Numbered from the stretch's first letter, positions 1 through 9,396 are shown. The stretch is 39,453 bases of DNA from a virus (IMGVR_UViG_3300009128_000051:1-39453), one strand, 5' to 3'. The notes: generated from the sequence alone by a model not told the origin. Numbers and translations are program-made.

Positions 1-1749
1 CTTGAGAACCAGGCTGCTGAGCTACTTCGTGAGTTCAACTCAGTCTCGACAGGTGGAGCGGCTAACACCGCCTCCGGCGACCTTCGTGGTTTCACCAACA
101 TAGCGTTCCCAATCGTCCGTCGCGTCTTCGGCGGTCTGGTGGCCAACGAGCTCATTTCGGTTCAGCCGATGAGTCTCCCCTCTGGCCTCCTCTTTTACCT
201 TGACTATACATACGGCAATGCTGTAGGTGGTGATGCCAATGTCGGCACCGGCGCTTCTGCTGGAAATGCAGTGTATACTCGAGGCCAGTCAATCTATAAC
301 AACCCTCCAGGTTCTGGGGTCCAGTCGGGCTCCCTTGCCGCGGGTGGTATGTACGACCTCGTTGGTGCGGGCTTCTCCCGTGTCCAGAGTGGTTCATCAG
401 CTATTGGCGTGACAAACCTCCGTTCAGGCTCATTTGTTAGCAACGGTGATACCCTTACTGAGGGCCTTTCTGTTAGTGCTGTCGGTGAGGTATCAGGTAC
501 CAACGGTCGTTTCCTCGGTTATGATCCGCAGCTTGTAGCTGCACTTGATAACGGCACGATTGCTGAGCTGCAGTTCCTTGCTCTTCCAACAGCGTTACTG
601 CCTGCGTCAGCAGACCTAACGCAGGTCGACCAGATTGCATTGTATGCTACACCTGGTCCTGGTGCCGGACACCCAACTGCTTGGGGTGAGGCCTATCAGG
701 CAGGCGCGGTATTCAACCTTCGTCGACACAATCAGAGGGTTCAGGGAACCCCTGCGGCAGGCGCGCTTAATAGCGTTGTTTCCTCACCAATGAATGGAAA
801 TACCATTCTTATGGTGGTTAAGAAGCCCGCCGGTCCATGGAACGCAGCAACAACGTTGTCTGTCTCGACTGTGATCGGTGATACACTAGACGTTGGTGGT
901 GCTGCTTCGACGCTGGTGATTCCATCGTTCGAGTCGAACTTTGGTACTACACCTAGTCCGAACATCCCCGAGATCGATATTAAGGTCGAGTCCATCGCGG
1001 TTACCGCGCAGACTCGTAAGCTCAGGGCACGTTGGTCCCCAGAACTCGCCCAGGACTTGAACGCTTACCACAGCCTCGACGCTGAGGTTGAGCTGACACA
1101 GATCCTGTCCGAGCAGGTGGCCCTCGAGATCGACCGTGAGATCCTTAATGATCTGCTCTCCCAGGCGAATGGCGCGAACCTATTCTGGTCGCGTGCTCCT
1201 GGTAAGTTCGTCAACAAGACTAACGGTAATGAGATCGCTAAGAGCTCCGCCACCGCTCCTGGTCCGGCATTTACCGGTACCGTCCGTGAGTGGTATGAGA
1301 CCCTGATCGAGACCATTATTGACTGTGCTAATACCATCCACCGCAAGACTCTCCGCGGCTCGGCGAACTTTATCGTCGTCTCCCCGGACGTGGCCACCAT
1401 CCTGGAGGCCTCGGTCTACTACCGTCCAAGCTACAGCGTGGATGGAGACGGTCAGGTCAGCTCCCCGTTCAACCTGGGAGCCGAGAAGGTTGGTACCCTG
1501 AGCAATCGTTTCACAGTCTACAAGGACCCCTACTTCCCCCGCAACAAGATTCTTGTTGGTTACAAGGGTGGTAGCTACCTCGAGACTGGTTACGTGTACG
1601 CTCCTTACGTGCCGCTCATCGTCACTCCGACGATCTTCGCCCCCGAGGACTTCACACCTCGTAAGGGCGTCATGACACGTTATGGTAAGAAGATGGTTCG
1701 TTCCGACTTCTACGGTACCGTTACGTGCCTTGATATGAACATCATCTAG
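1..1749 (+). CDS. Major capsid protein, gp23-like (5' end missing)
   Basis: This is the main shell protein of the phage head. The reading frame is open from base 1, so the N-terminus, which in T4 gp23 is removed by the prohead protease, lies outside the window; 582 residues remain. The segment FPIVRRVFGGLVANELISVQ followed by PMSLPSG (about residues 36-60 of the visible part) matches the conserved N-terminal region of mature gp23-type capsid proteins. The C-terminus carries the usual 'RYGKKMVRSDFYG' type ending of the HK97-fold family. A GTG at 139 could be mistaken for a start, but homology-like sequence continues upstream of it. The gene ends 27 bases before a strong terminator, so capsid transcription probably stops here. 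Family assignment is by recognition of motifs, without a search. Confidence 0.88.
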   Translation, partial: LENQAAELLREFNSVSTGGAANTASGDLRGFTNIAFPIVRRVFGGLVANELISVQPMSLPSGLLFYLDYTYGNAVGGDANVGTGASAGNAVYTRGQSIYNNPPGSGVQSGSLAAGGMYDLVGAGFSRVQSGSSAIGVTNLRSGSFVSNGDTLTEGLSVSAVGEVSGTNGRFLGYDPQLVAALDNGTIAELQFLALPTALLPASADLTQVDQIALYATPGPGAGHPTAWGEAYQAGAVFNLRRHNQRVQGTPAAGALNSVVSSPMNGNTILMVVKKPAGPWNAATTLSVSTVIGDTLDVGGAASTLVIPSFESNFGTTPSPNIPEIDIKVESIAVTAQTRKLRARWSPELAQDLNAYHSLDAEVELTQILSEQVALEIDREILNDLLSQANGANLFWSRAPGKFVNKTNGNEIAKSSATAPGPAFTGTVREWYETLIETIIDCANTIHRKTLRGSANFIVVSPDVATILEASVYYRPSYSVDGDGQVSSPFNLGAEKVGTLSNRFTVYKDPYFPRNKILVGYKGGSYLETGYVYAPYVPLIVTPTIFAPEDFTPRKGVMTRYGKKMVRSDFYGTVTCLDMNII

Positions 1750-1775
1750 CAGTAGACGATATTCAGTGAATTGAG

Positions 1776-1812
1776 ACGGGTCGTCCTTCGGGGCGGCCCG
1801 TTTTCATTTTTT
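1776..1812 (+). terminator. Rho-independent terminator after capsid gene
   Basis: An 11-bp stem pairs ACGGGTCGTCC (1776-1786) with GGGCGGCCCGT (1791-1801), with two G-T wobbles, closed by a TTCG tetraloop and followed by TTTTCATTTTTT. It lies 27 bases after the capsid stop codon and separates the head operon from the FtsZ-like gene. Confidence 0.9.
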
Positions 1813-1836
1813 ATGGTGTTTAACCACGAAAAGAGC

Positions 1837-1850
1837 CATATTTATCATGT
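1837..1850 (+). promoter_or_regulatory. Candidate late promoter element (TATTTATC)
   Basis: TATTTATC occupies 1839-1846. The same 14-base string CATATTTATCATGT recurs at 3123-3136, just before the neck gene. The element lies between the capsid terminator and the FtsZ-like gene, which fits a fresh transcription start for that gene. T4 late promoters are TATAAATA, so this would be a related but different signal. Its function is inferred from position and repetition. Confidence 0.4.
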
Positions 1851-1872
1851 CACTTAATTTTACTTTCACCAT

Positions 1873-1902
1873 CACGTCACTATAGTTTTAACGTGGTATT
1901 AT
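1873..1902 (+). promoter_or_regulatory. Possible promoter -10 with CACGT/ACGTG dyad
   Basis: TATTAT at 1897-1902 is a reasonable -10 box, but no good -35 is present 16-18 bases upstream. A small inverted repeat, CACGT (1873-1877) and ACGTG (1891-1895), lies where an activator or repressor could bind. A weak call based only on sequence shape. Confidence 0.25.
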
Positions 1903-2036
1903 TGGAAGCATGTACACTTGTTTAGAATATGGGCTCGACCGTAAGAAACACGTATTTTAATTTAGATAAAAAACGTAGCACAGGAAAGAAGGGCAAGAAG
2001 CCCGAAGAAAATAAGGACAATCAGGAGATATTAATA

Positions 2037-3101
2037 ATGTCAGACGACGAAATTTTAGCAGCCGCAGATGATTTTGACTTTGTAGGTCACTACGGAGATC
2101 CAGTTCAGGACCAGGGAGACGAGCTGCTTCCAGATAATGTGGCGGGTAGCGCTATTTCATGCGGATTCATTGGCATCGGCGGTGGTGGTGGAAAGCTTGC
2201 AAAGGCGTTTATTGACGTTGGCTTTAATAAGACTGTCCTGGTCAATACGACAGAGAAGGACCAGCCTAATGGCGTAGACCCTGCGCACTTTCTATTGCTG
2301 CCAGGTGCTGATGGGGTGGGCAAGGATGTGAATCTCGGTCAAAAGGTTCTAACAGAAAATAGTACACTGCTAGAGGACGTACTTAAAAACAGGATAGGCC
2401 AGGTTGACTGGTTGTTTGTCCTCGCCGGTGGAGGTGGAGGTACAGGATCGGCATCAGGATGGCTTCACGGTTCATTTGAGCGATACCTGAAGGCATCCGG
2501 GGGTACTGGTGATGTTGTGTACGTTCTAACAGCTCCATCGGCCCAGGAGCTTCTCAATCCGACTATCAAAAACAATTATGAGATGGCCCTGGAGAAGGTT
2601 GTCAATTACTCACATATTGTCCTAGACAATGAACGACAGCTGCAGCTTTTGCGAGGCAAGGTTGGTGTTCTCAATATGTTCTCATTGGCTAACATTACGT
2701 TTGCCAAGATGCTTGCACAGGTATTTAGGCTAGCCGGCGCTAGTTCTCCTGTGCAGGCATTTGACACAAAGGATCTCGAGCGTTGCCTACGTGAGAAGGG
2801 TCGCATATTTCTCGGTACCACTGTTGTGCCAGAGCCGTCAGTTACCGGCCTAGGCAGTCGTATATATCAGGAGTGTGTAAAAAATTCGCCGTGTCCGTCT
2901 CCTGGTGGTCAGATATCAGTTGGATCTCTGCTTTTATGTGTCACTGAGGAAATGGCGTCAGATCCCACTATTTCCAATCACATGGAGTCAGCTGTCGCAT
3001 ATGTTGGAGCTAGATCCGGCGCGCTATTCTCAGGAATATATGTTCGCAACGGCCTTCCAGGTCTCGTAGCGATGGTCTTGCTGGGAGGTTTAAAGAGTTA
3101 A
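2037..3101 (+). CDS. FtsZ/tubulin-superfamily GTP-binding protein
   Basis: Predicted 354-residue filament-forming GTPase relative. The N-terminal Rossmann strand and loop read GFIGIGGGGGKLAKAF (residues 43-58). The tubulin/FtsZ signature loop appears as AGGGGGTGSAS (130-140). DNERQL near residue 197 resembles the NDRL region of FtsZ. At the T7-loop position the sequence is LANITFAKML (N219, T221, K224), where FtsZ has NxDxxD; both catalytic aspartates appear replaced, suggesting a weak or inactive GTPase or a regulatory paralogue. ATG 2037 is chosen because AGGAGA stands 7 bases upstream. An in-frame ATG at 1929 would add 36 lysine-rich residues but has no ribosome site. Jumbo phages use the tubulin PhuZ to centre a phage nucleus; a filament role here is only inferred. 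The gene stands alone between a terminator and a new promoter motif. Confidence 0.75.
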   Translation: MSDDEILAAADDFDFVGHYGDPVQDQGDELLPDNVAGSAISCGFIGIGGGGGKLAKAFIDVGFNKTVLVNTTEKDQPNGVDPAHFLLLPGADGVGKDVNLGQKVLTENSTLLEDVLKNRIGQVDWLFVLAGGGGGTGSASGWLHGSFERYLKASGGTGDVVYVLTAPSAQELLNPTIKNNYEMALEKVVNYSHIVLDNERQLQLLRGKVGVLNMFSLANITFAKMLAQVFRLAGASSPVQAFDTKDLERCLREKGRIFLGTTVVPEPSVTGLGSRIYQECVKNSPCPSPGGQISVGSLLLCVTEEMASDPTISNHMESAVAYVGARSGALFSGIYVRNGLPGLVAMVLLGGLKS

Positions 3102-3122
3102 CCTGACGAAAGCTTCTTTTCG

Positions 3123-3136
3123 CATATTTATCATGT
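3123..3136 (+). promoter_or_regulatory. Candidate late promoter element (TATTTATC)
   Basis: TATTTATC at 3125-3132 within CATATTTATCATGT, identical to the copy at 1837-1850. It lies 21 bases before the neck-gene ATG at 3154, leaving room for a short leader containing AGGAG (3142-3146). Confidence 0.45.
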
Positions 3137-3153
3137 AGAATAGGAGCTCGATA

Positions 3154-4347
3154 ATGGCAACATTTGCAAACACTTTGAATCCGACTCCCTTTGGTTTTTT
3201 TGACCAGGAGTCGGATTTTCAGTCAGAGGCAGACAATATTGTCACATTTGTAAAGCGTAAGCTTGGTGATGATATTTTAAGCGTTGAACTGACTAAGAAA
3301 CAGATTTGGGCCTGTTTCGAGGAGTCATTCCTGGAGTACGGCTCCCTTATTAATCAGTACCAGGCAAAGTCCCAAATGCTAGATTTTTTGGGCACACCTT
3401 CCGGCTCCTTGCTTTCAGGCTCTGAACAGAAATATCCACGAAAGACACTGGAATTTTTAAGGCGCCAGGCAGAACCATACTCAACCGAAGGTGGTGTGGG
3501 TGGAGCACAGAACCCAACGTCAGGCTCCATTAAGCTCATTGATGGACAACAGGATTATGATATTTATGATGACCTAATGACAGAGCCGGGAGGTGCTACA
3601 ACTGTAGTAAGCACCCAGACTGCTGGTCGAAGGACAAAGATGAAAGTGCAGGAAGTTTATCACTTCTCTCCGTCAGCTGCTTATAGATTTTTTGATTCAA
3701 CGTCAGCTATCAACTATCTAAATAATGAATTCTCTTTTGAGTCATTTACCCCGGAAAGTATTTTCTATGTATTACCTGTTTTTGAGGATATACTTCGGGC
3801 TGGGCAGATGGATGTATCGCAGCGAGTAAGAAGGTCAAATTATAGCTACAGGCTACAAGGAACGAAGATAAGAATCTTTCCAGCTCCAGTAACACCTCCA
3901 AATGGACCTAGCGTTCGTTACTTATGGATTAGGGTTGTTGTCAATGCGCAGGATCCATTAAATCCTCCATATACTGATGATACTATTTACGGTGTCTCTA
4001 ATTTGTCGAATATTCCATATGGAAATTTACAATATGATAGGGTCAATAGCGTCGGTCGCCAGTGGGCTCGGCAGTTTACGTTGGCACTTTGTAAGGAACT
4101 GCTTGGTTTAATCAGGTCAAAGTTTGGGAATATTCCAATCCCAGGCCGAGAGCTTACACTTAATGGTACTGATCTCGTAACGCAGGGCAGAGAGGATCAG
4201 GAGAAATTACGAACTCAGATAAATGAGATGCTTGAATCCATGACATATGATAAATTACTTGAGATTCAGGCGGTGACGTCTGAGAATATAATGAAGCAGC
4301 TCAAGACAATTCCGGTGCCTAATGGCGAAGCCATAACCATGGGATAG
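3154..4347 (+). CDS. Neck protein, gp13-like
   Basis: A 397-residue structural protein, probably part of the neck that closes the filled head and joins it to the tail. The N-terminal part (about residues 10-75) contains NPTPFGFFDQESDF, TFVKRKLGDDILSVELTKKQ and IWACFEESFLEYGSLINQYQ, a block I associate with the gp13-type neck proteins of marine T4-like phages. It is longer than T4 gp13 (309 residues). AGGAG lies 7 bases before the ATG. The next gene starts 4 bases after its stop, and the series continues with gp14- and gp15-like genes in the T4 order. The assignment rests on remembered family motifs and on order. Confidence 0.6.
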   Translation: MATFANTLNPTPFGFFDQESDFQSEADNIVTFVKRKLGDDILSVELTKKQIWACFEESFLEYGSLINQYQAKSQMLDFLGTPSGSLLSGSEQKYPRKTLEFLRRQAEPYSTEGGVGGAQNPTSGSIKLIDGQQDYDIYDDLMTEPGGATTVVSTQTAGRRTKMKVQEVYHFSPSAAYRFFDSTSAINYLNNEFSFESFTPESIFYVLPVFEDILRAGQMDVSQRVRRSNYSYRLQGTKIRIFPAPVTPPNGPSVRYLWIRVVVNAQDPLNPPYTDDTIYGVSNLSNIPYGNLQYDRVNSVGRQWARQFTLALCKELLGLIRSKFGNIPIPGRELTLNGTDLVTQGREDQEKLRTQINEMLESMTYDKLLEIQAVTSENIMKQLKTIPVPNGEAITMG

Positions 4348-4351
4348 TCTG

Positions 4352-5020
4352 ATGGCTCGTCTTTTTATAACTCCTCGGGAGATTGATTACATCAGCGATG
4401 TCACTAAAGAGATCGTCAAGGATGTTATAGGTCAAAAGATCTATTACTATCCTATTAGTGATACCAAGACAAAAATTCACGAGATATATCGAGAGTCACC
4501 AGAGAAGGTCTTCGATAATCCTATTGAGATAAACTGTCTTGTCGAGTACCAGGAGACGGAGGTAACCACCAACCGGTTTGGTACTGACGAGTTCTACAAT
4601 ATTTCAGCATTTGTCCAGAATCGTGACATGATTGACAAGGGAATACAGCTTTATATTGGCGATTTCTTTAGTTATGGAACTCTTTTCTTTGAAGTCATTC
4701 AGGTCATTATATTGGACAACATTTATGGGCAGGCTGAGTATACTGCTGGGGTTAAATTAGTAGGTAAGGAGGCCAGGAAGAGCCAGTTCACCTCCAAGCT
4801 GTTTGGACCGACAGACGAATCCTACTCCGATCCCGACGCGACGCAAAAGACATTTATTCAGCAGCGCGGATTTGCCGAGAATGCCGAAGGTCCTACCGGT
4901 GACAAGCGCGCTCTTATTGAACAGGGTAAGGTAGAGCTGCCCCCGCGTCCTGCCCCGGGTGAGGTTTCACCAAAGGGTGCTGATAATGATGGTACATCTG
5001 CATTTTATGATGAGTCCTAG
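4352..5020 (+). CDS. Neck/head-closure protein, gp14-like
   Basis: A 222-residue protein that most likely completes the head-tail connector. The body is a mixed alpha/beta domain with FGTDEFYNISAFVQNRDMID and GDFFSYGTLFFEVIQV (roughly residues 75-120), followed by KSQFTSKLFGP (about 144-154), reminiscent of the C-terminal segment of gp14-type neck proteins. The last 60 residues are proline- and acid-rich and look disordered. It sits between the gp13-like and gp15-like genes, separated from the latter by 10 bases containing AGGAGA. The name depends mainly on synteny with T4 (13-14-15). Confidence 0.5.
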   Translation: MARLFITPREIDYISDVTKEIVKDVIGQKIYYYPISDTKTKIHEIYRESPEKVFDNPIEINCLVEYQETEVTTNRFGTDEFYNISAFVQNRDMIDKGIQLYIGDFFSYGTLFFEVIQVIILDNIYGQAEYTAGVKLVGKEARKSQFTSKLFGPTDESYSDPDATQKTFIQQRGFAENAEGPTGDKRALIEQGKVELPPRPAPGEVSPKGADNDGTSAFYDES

Positions 5021-5030
5021 GAGATAAATT

Positions 5031-6257
5031 ATGGCCAGACAGAATATACGCCAAGAGTCTATTAATAGAATTTCATCTGGATATGAGGGTGATAATATTC
5101 CTGAGGATTTCTCTATACCAGCATGTAGCGTGGAGGATGTTGACAAGGCAGTGTTTGATTTGTTTGACACACAGATGGCACACCCATTATTTGTGGGACA
5201 ACAGGAGAATGCAACAAAGGTTCCTGTTATATTTGCCACTGGTGAGAGATTTGCACTAGTCAAGAGAAAAATTCCGATTAGGGACAAGAACAATACATTG
5301 ATCCTGCCATTAATTTCAGTGAGGAGGACAGGCATTGAGTTGGTGCCTTCTAGCGAGTACGGACTCCCTGGGGCAACAGGTCCGCTGTCAATTAAGAGAA
5401 AATTGAGTTCACGTGATCCCAAGTACCAGCAGGTTATAAACAGGGCAAAACTGATAAATCAGAAGAATGTAGCATCTAGAAAGAATTTTATAGATGCGCC
5501 TAATGAGACAGGCTCTGATCCAAATACAGTGGCATCAAGAAGAAAATTACAGCAAACATTTTCAGAGAGGTATGACTTTGACAAGGGGAGGCTACTCAGC
5601 CCCAACTTAGGAAATAATATTTTTGAGACTATAACAATACCATTTCCAAAGTTTTACAAGGCCAACTATGAGATAACATACTGGACGCAGTACACATCAC
5701 ATATGAATCAAATGCTGGAGAATACAGTAAACTCAGTTGAGACCCAAGGTAAGAATTTTAAGGTTACCACTGATAAAGGTTACTGGTTTGTTGTTCATCT
5801 AGGTGATAGTTTCGAGCCTGATAATAATTTTGATGACTTTACTAGCGACGAGAGAATAATCCGTCATACATTTAATGTTCACGTCTACTCATATTTTATT
5901 GCTAACCAGAATCCAGGACAGCAGTCTCCGTTTAGGTACAAGCTATCAGCACCTCAGATAAATTTTGGCGTGTTTAGTATCAATGGGCAGATAACTGTTC
6001 CTGGAGCTCTTACATCTGACGTTGGCAGCGGCGATATTAATAAGTTTATCCTGAGTGATGTGGAGGTACTAGATAATAAGGGTGACCTCATAGACTCCAA
6101 CAGTCAGATCGTAGAGAGCGTTGTCGAGACACTTTCTGATCCATTTAGTGATGACACTGAGCAGCGTGAAGTGAAGATCGTGACTAGGAACCAGAGGCAA
6201 GGCGAAACGGTGGCCAGAAGTCGCATAGTTAGGAAAATAGACGATTTCAGTCCTTGA
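5031..6257 (+). CDS. Tail completion / sheath stabiliser, gp15-like
   Basis: A 408-residue protein, longer than T4 gp15 (272 residues), which caps the tail tube and sheath at the neck. The N-terminal motif ACSVEDVDKAVFDLFDTQM (about residues 30-48) is typical of this group in marine T4-like phages. The central part has IPFPKFYKANYEITYWTQYT, then SHMNQMLENTVNSVETQG (about 203-242), and later the FNVHVYSYFI strand, resembling the gp15 core fold. The C-terminus is acidic and probably flexible. AGGAGA precedes the ATG. In T4 the terminase genes 16 and 17 come next; here the sheath genes follow directly. Confidence 0.5.
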   Translation: MARQNIRQESINRISSGYEGDNIPEDFSIPACSVEDVDKAVFDLFDTQMAHPLFVGQQENATKVPVIFATGERFALVKRKIPIRDKNNTLILPLISVRRTGIELVPSSEYGLPGATGPLSIKRKLSSRDPKYQQVINRAKLINQKNVASRKNFIDAPNETGSDPNTVASRRKLQQTFSERYDFDKGRLLSPNLGNNIFETITIPFPKFYKANYEITYWTQYTSHMNQMLENTVNSVETQGKNFKVTTDKGYWFVVHLGDSFEPDNNFDDFTSDERIIRHTFNVHVYSYFIANQNPGQQSPFRYKLSAPQINFGVFSINGQITVPGALTSDVGSGDINKFILSDVEVLDNKGDLIDSNSQIVESVVETLSDPFSDDTEQREVKIVTRNQRQGETVARSRIVRKIDDFSP

Positions 6258-6325
6258 ATAGGTTTTTAGACATCTAAACTCATAATTATAAAAGATTGCT
6301 TAAGCATGTTAATTGGGAGACCGAA

Positions 6326-9300
6326 ATGGCCGAGAGAACATTTAGATCGCCAGGATTTTTTGACACTGAGATTGATTTGTCTCAGAGACAGAAGGCACCA
6401 CTTGGCACACCTGCTGGAATAGCAGGCACTGCCGAGAAGGGTCCCGCATTCGTTCCGATTTCTATCGGGTCGCTTGCGGACTTTAAGACGAGGTTTGGAA
6501 ACTTAGATTCCAAGAAGTTTGGTCCCTATGCTGTTACTGAGTTTTTAAAGAATCGAAATGCGGTAACGTATGTCAGGACGCTAGGCGCTGGTGTAGTTAC
6601 TTCATCCGCTGATATTGAGAATGAAAGAACCAAGGGAAATCTTCCTGGTGCAGGATTTTTTCTGAAGCCTGTAAGCGTTCCTGACGACTCAGGTCATACA
6701 GGCGCAATGCAGTTCCTTGTTGCGAACCATTATATTTCTGCATCTGAGACAATTGGCATGCCAATGTTTTCGGATAATGATAGTTTTAATAACGCCTCGG
6801 AAGGTGCCGGCGCTCAAATAGTCAGAGGAATGATAGCACCTTCCGCCGGATCTAGAATTATGATTATAGATCATGACCAAACCTACAGTCCTGCTGTTGT
6901 TGCTAACGACACGGCAACTGTGGGTGCTGCGGCAGCTGGTCAAATGGCAACATGTTTTAAGATAATTGTCTCATCCTCCGCCGGTAGCGTTTTTGCAAAC
7001 GATGATGGCGCCCCCGGAATTAAAATTTACACGGCATCATTGGATCCTGACAATGATAACTTCATTTCCAAGGTTCTGAATACAGACCCTGAGCAGTTTA
7101 ACACATTTAAGCACTATCTATACGCATCATTTAATGTTGATGCTCAGCTAGCAGCTGTTACCACAGCAGCCGACGCAGTCGGTATTCTATCAGGATCATC
7201 AAGGACGAATTCACACGCCGTACCATTTCTTAATGCTTATGGTCGATTTAATGCAGCATATACAACACCAATTACTCCATCTGTTATATCACAGCCTTTT
7301 GGAACCAAAGAGTACGATCTGTTTAGTGTAGAGGCTATTTCTGACGGTGCTTATGCCAACACAGATATTAAGATATCCATTAGTAACATTCGCGCGTCTA
7401 CTAATCCAAACAGCGAATTTGGATCATTCACGCTACAGGTTCGAAAATTCAGTGACACAGATTTAAATCCTGAAGCCTTAGAGGAATATCCTAACCTATC
7501 ATTAGACCCACAGGCTTCAAATTACATCGCCAAGGTTATTGGCACAAAGAAGGCATCATTTAACTTCCTTGCTGAGCAGACAGAAGAGCGTCGCCTGGTT
7601 ATAACAGGTAAATTCCCTAATGTGTCAACGATGATTAGAGTAGTAGAGAGCGATGACTTGAAGAATGGACGAATTCCTAAGGACGCACTTCCATTCGGGT
7701 TTAGGGGATATGCCCTTTCACGAACATCTCCAAGTAATAACGATTTTATGCCGGACCCCAAAGGTGGACTAGGGGACGCTCTTATTACGGGGTCTATAGG
7801 GGCCACATCCCCACTTTCATCTTCAATTCTTCCACCAGTGCCATTGAGGTTTAAGGCAACACGCGGTGAGCTTAATAAGGCACCCACATATGTCGGGGAA
7901 AAGGGTGATCAGGAGATTACAGACGCTAGGTTTTACTGGGGCGTTAAATTTGAGAGGAATACCTCCCCCTATGATGCCAACCCGATACAGACAGCTAATG
8001 CATGCATTCCGGCCTTCGCCAAGTTCCTTGGTATGGCCAAGCAGGGCGTTTTGGTGTCAGGAAGTAATCGGGATTCGTTTAATAATAACAAGTTTACATT
8101 GGCCCGAGTTGCACTAAGCCCGAGTGCATCGCAGTGGAGTCAGGTAAATACGTCCACTGTCTCTGATATGATGAAGGAGGTTGCATACCTACGAAATGGG
8201 GTTGTCAATCCTGCTGCATCTGGGAGCGACTCGGCATTGTACACGCTTTCCGATGCCGTATCACGTGATACCAGGCTGGGGATGGGAAGCCTCTTGGCTT
8301 CTGGCGCTCTAACATTTAATAGGTTCTCTAATTTTAATAAGTTCTCAATGTTTATGGCAGGTGGTTGGGATGGCCTTAATATTCTGGATAAGAATGCCGG
8401 TCGAATGAATGATAAGGCTTCTTCCACATCAGCTGGCGGAGGTGCTTCGTCGGCTTTCACATCACCAGGCCTGTCAGCTAACATGGCCGGCGTTGGAAAG
8501 AATAACTCTGCTATCTCCGCTTATAAGACAGCAGCTGATATCTTGACGGATCCGTTCGCCTCTAATATTAATATCCTGTCGATACCTGGCATTAGGGAGC
8601 CACTAGTTACAGATCACGCTGCAAAGAAGACAAAGGACTACTCCATGGCTGTCTTCCTAATGGACATAGAGAATTACGATGATGATGGCAATAGGCTGTT
8701 CAACGATCGAATTGTTCGCCCCAGCGTTCGAAAGACAAAGGAGCAGTTCGAGAGTCGGGCAATCGACAATAACTACTCTGCTGTGTACTTTCCAGATGTC
8801 ATTATTGATACACCGTCTGGTCAGCACGTGAGGACACCTCCCAGTGTTGCTGCTCTTGGAGCTCTAGGGTATAATGATAAGGTTGGCTATCCATGGTTCG
8901 CCCCCGCTGGTTTTAACAGGGGAGCTCTGGATTTCGTCAAGAATGTCGATGTCCGACTGACAAAGGGTGACAGGGACGACCTGTACGATGCGAGGATTAA
9001 TCCGATTGCCACATTCCCACGACAGGGATTCGTAATATTCGGACAGAAGACCCTTCAATATGCCCAGTCATCACTGGACAGAGTGAATGTCAGGAGGCTA
9101 ATGCTGGAGATAAAGAGGATAATCGTCAATATTGCCGAGGGTATCCTCTTTGAGCCAAATACCTCAGCGACCAGAGCATCATTTATTGCTCAGTCAGTCC
9201 CACAGCTTGCATTAATTCAGGCACAGGCTGGCATCGAGAGCTTTAAGGTCGTGATGGATAATACTAATAATACCGCAGCTGATGTCGAGCAGAATAAGCT

Positions 9301-9391
9301 GAACGGTAGAATTGTTGTGGTACCGACTAGGGCGATTGAATTTATCGCAATTGACTTTATCATCACAAATTCTGGCGTAAGCTTTGAATAA
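6326..9391 (+). CDS. Tail sheath protein, gp18-like, copy A
   Basis: Contractile sheath subunit of 1021 residues; T4 gp18 has 659. The start begins MAERTFRSPGFFDTEIDLSQ, with GGGAGA 5 bases upstream of ATG 6326; an alternative in-frame start at 6296 has no good ribosome site. N-terminal features are GTPAGIAGTAEKGPAFVP and KKFGPYAVTEFLKNRNAVTY. The C-terminal sheath core includes INPIATFPRQGFVIFGQKTL, then DRVNVRRLMLEIKRI, and FEPNTSATRASF, followed by PTRAIEFIAIDFII, all typical of gp18-type sheaths. The middle (about residues 150-700) is enlarged and probably forms outward-facing insertion domains. It is followed after 37 bases by a clear paralogue, so the virion may carry two sheath species. 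Confidence 0.88.
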   Translation: MAERTFRSPGFFDTEIDLSQRQKAPLGTPAGIAGTAEKGPAFVPISIGSLADFKTRFGNLDSKKFGPYAVTEFLKNRNAVTYVRTLGAGVVTSSADIENERTKGNLPGAGFFLKPVSVPDDSGHTGAMQFLVANHYISASETIGMPMFSDNDSFNNASEGAGAQIVRGMIAPSAGSRIMIIDHDQTYSPAVVANDTATVGAAAAGQMATCFKIIVSSSAGSVFANDDGAPGIKIYTASLDPDNDNFISKVLNTDPEQFNTFKHYLYASFNVDAQLAAVTTAADAVGILSGSSRTNSHAVPFLNAYGRFNAAYTTPITPSVISQPFGTKEYDLFSVEAISDGAYANTDIKISISNIRASTNPNSEFGSFTLQVRKFSDTDLNPEALEEYPNLSLDPQASNYIAKVIGTKKASFNFLAEQTEERRLVITGKFPNVSTMIRVVESDDLKNGRIPKDALPFGFRGYALSRTSPSNNDFMPDPKGGLGDALITGSIGATSPLSSSILPPVPLRFKATRGELNKAPTYVGEKGDQEITDARFYWGVKFERNTSPYDANPIQTANACIPAFAKFLGMAKQGVLVSGSNRDSFNNNKFTLARVALSPSASQWSQVNTSTVSDMMKEVAYLRNGVVNPAASGSDSALYTLSDAVSRDTRLGMGSLLASGALTFNRFSNFNKFSMFMAGGWDGLNILDKNAGRMNDKASSTSAGGGASSAFTSPGLSANMAGVGKNNSAISAYKTAADILTDPFASNINILSIPGIREPLVTDHAAKKTKDYSMAVFLMDIENYDDDGNRLFNDRIVRPSVRKTKEQFESRAIDNNYSAVYFPDVIIDTPSGQHVRTPPSVAALGALGYNDKVGYPWFAPAGFNRGALDFVKNVDVRLTKGDRDDLYDARINPIATFPRQGFVIFGQKTLQYAQSSLDRVNVRRLMLEIKRIIVNIAEGILFEPNTSATRASFIAQSVPQLALIQAQAGIESFKVVMDNTNNTAADVEQNKLNGRIVVVPTRAIEFIAIDFIITNSGVSFE

Positions 9392-9396
9392 GCTAA

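Noticed and set aside
139-1749. GTG 139 as the start of the capsid gene
   Set aside because: The same frame is open to base 1 and carries capsid-like sequence (FPIVRRVFGG) upstream, so the gene is cut by the window edge.
6296-6325. In-frame start at 6296 for the first sheath gene
   Set aside because: ATG 6326 has a ribosome site and gives MAERT, the same beginning as the paralogue.
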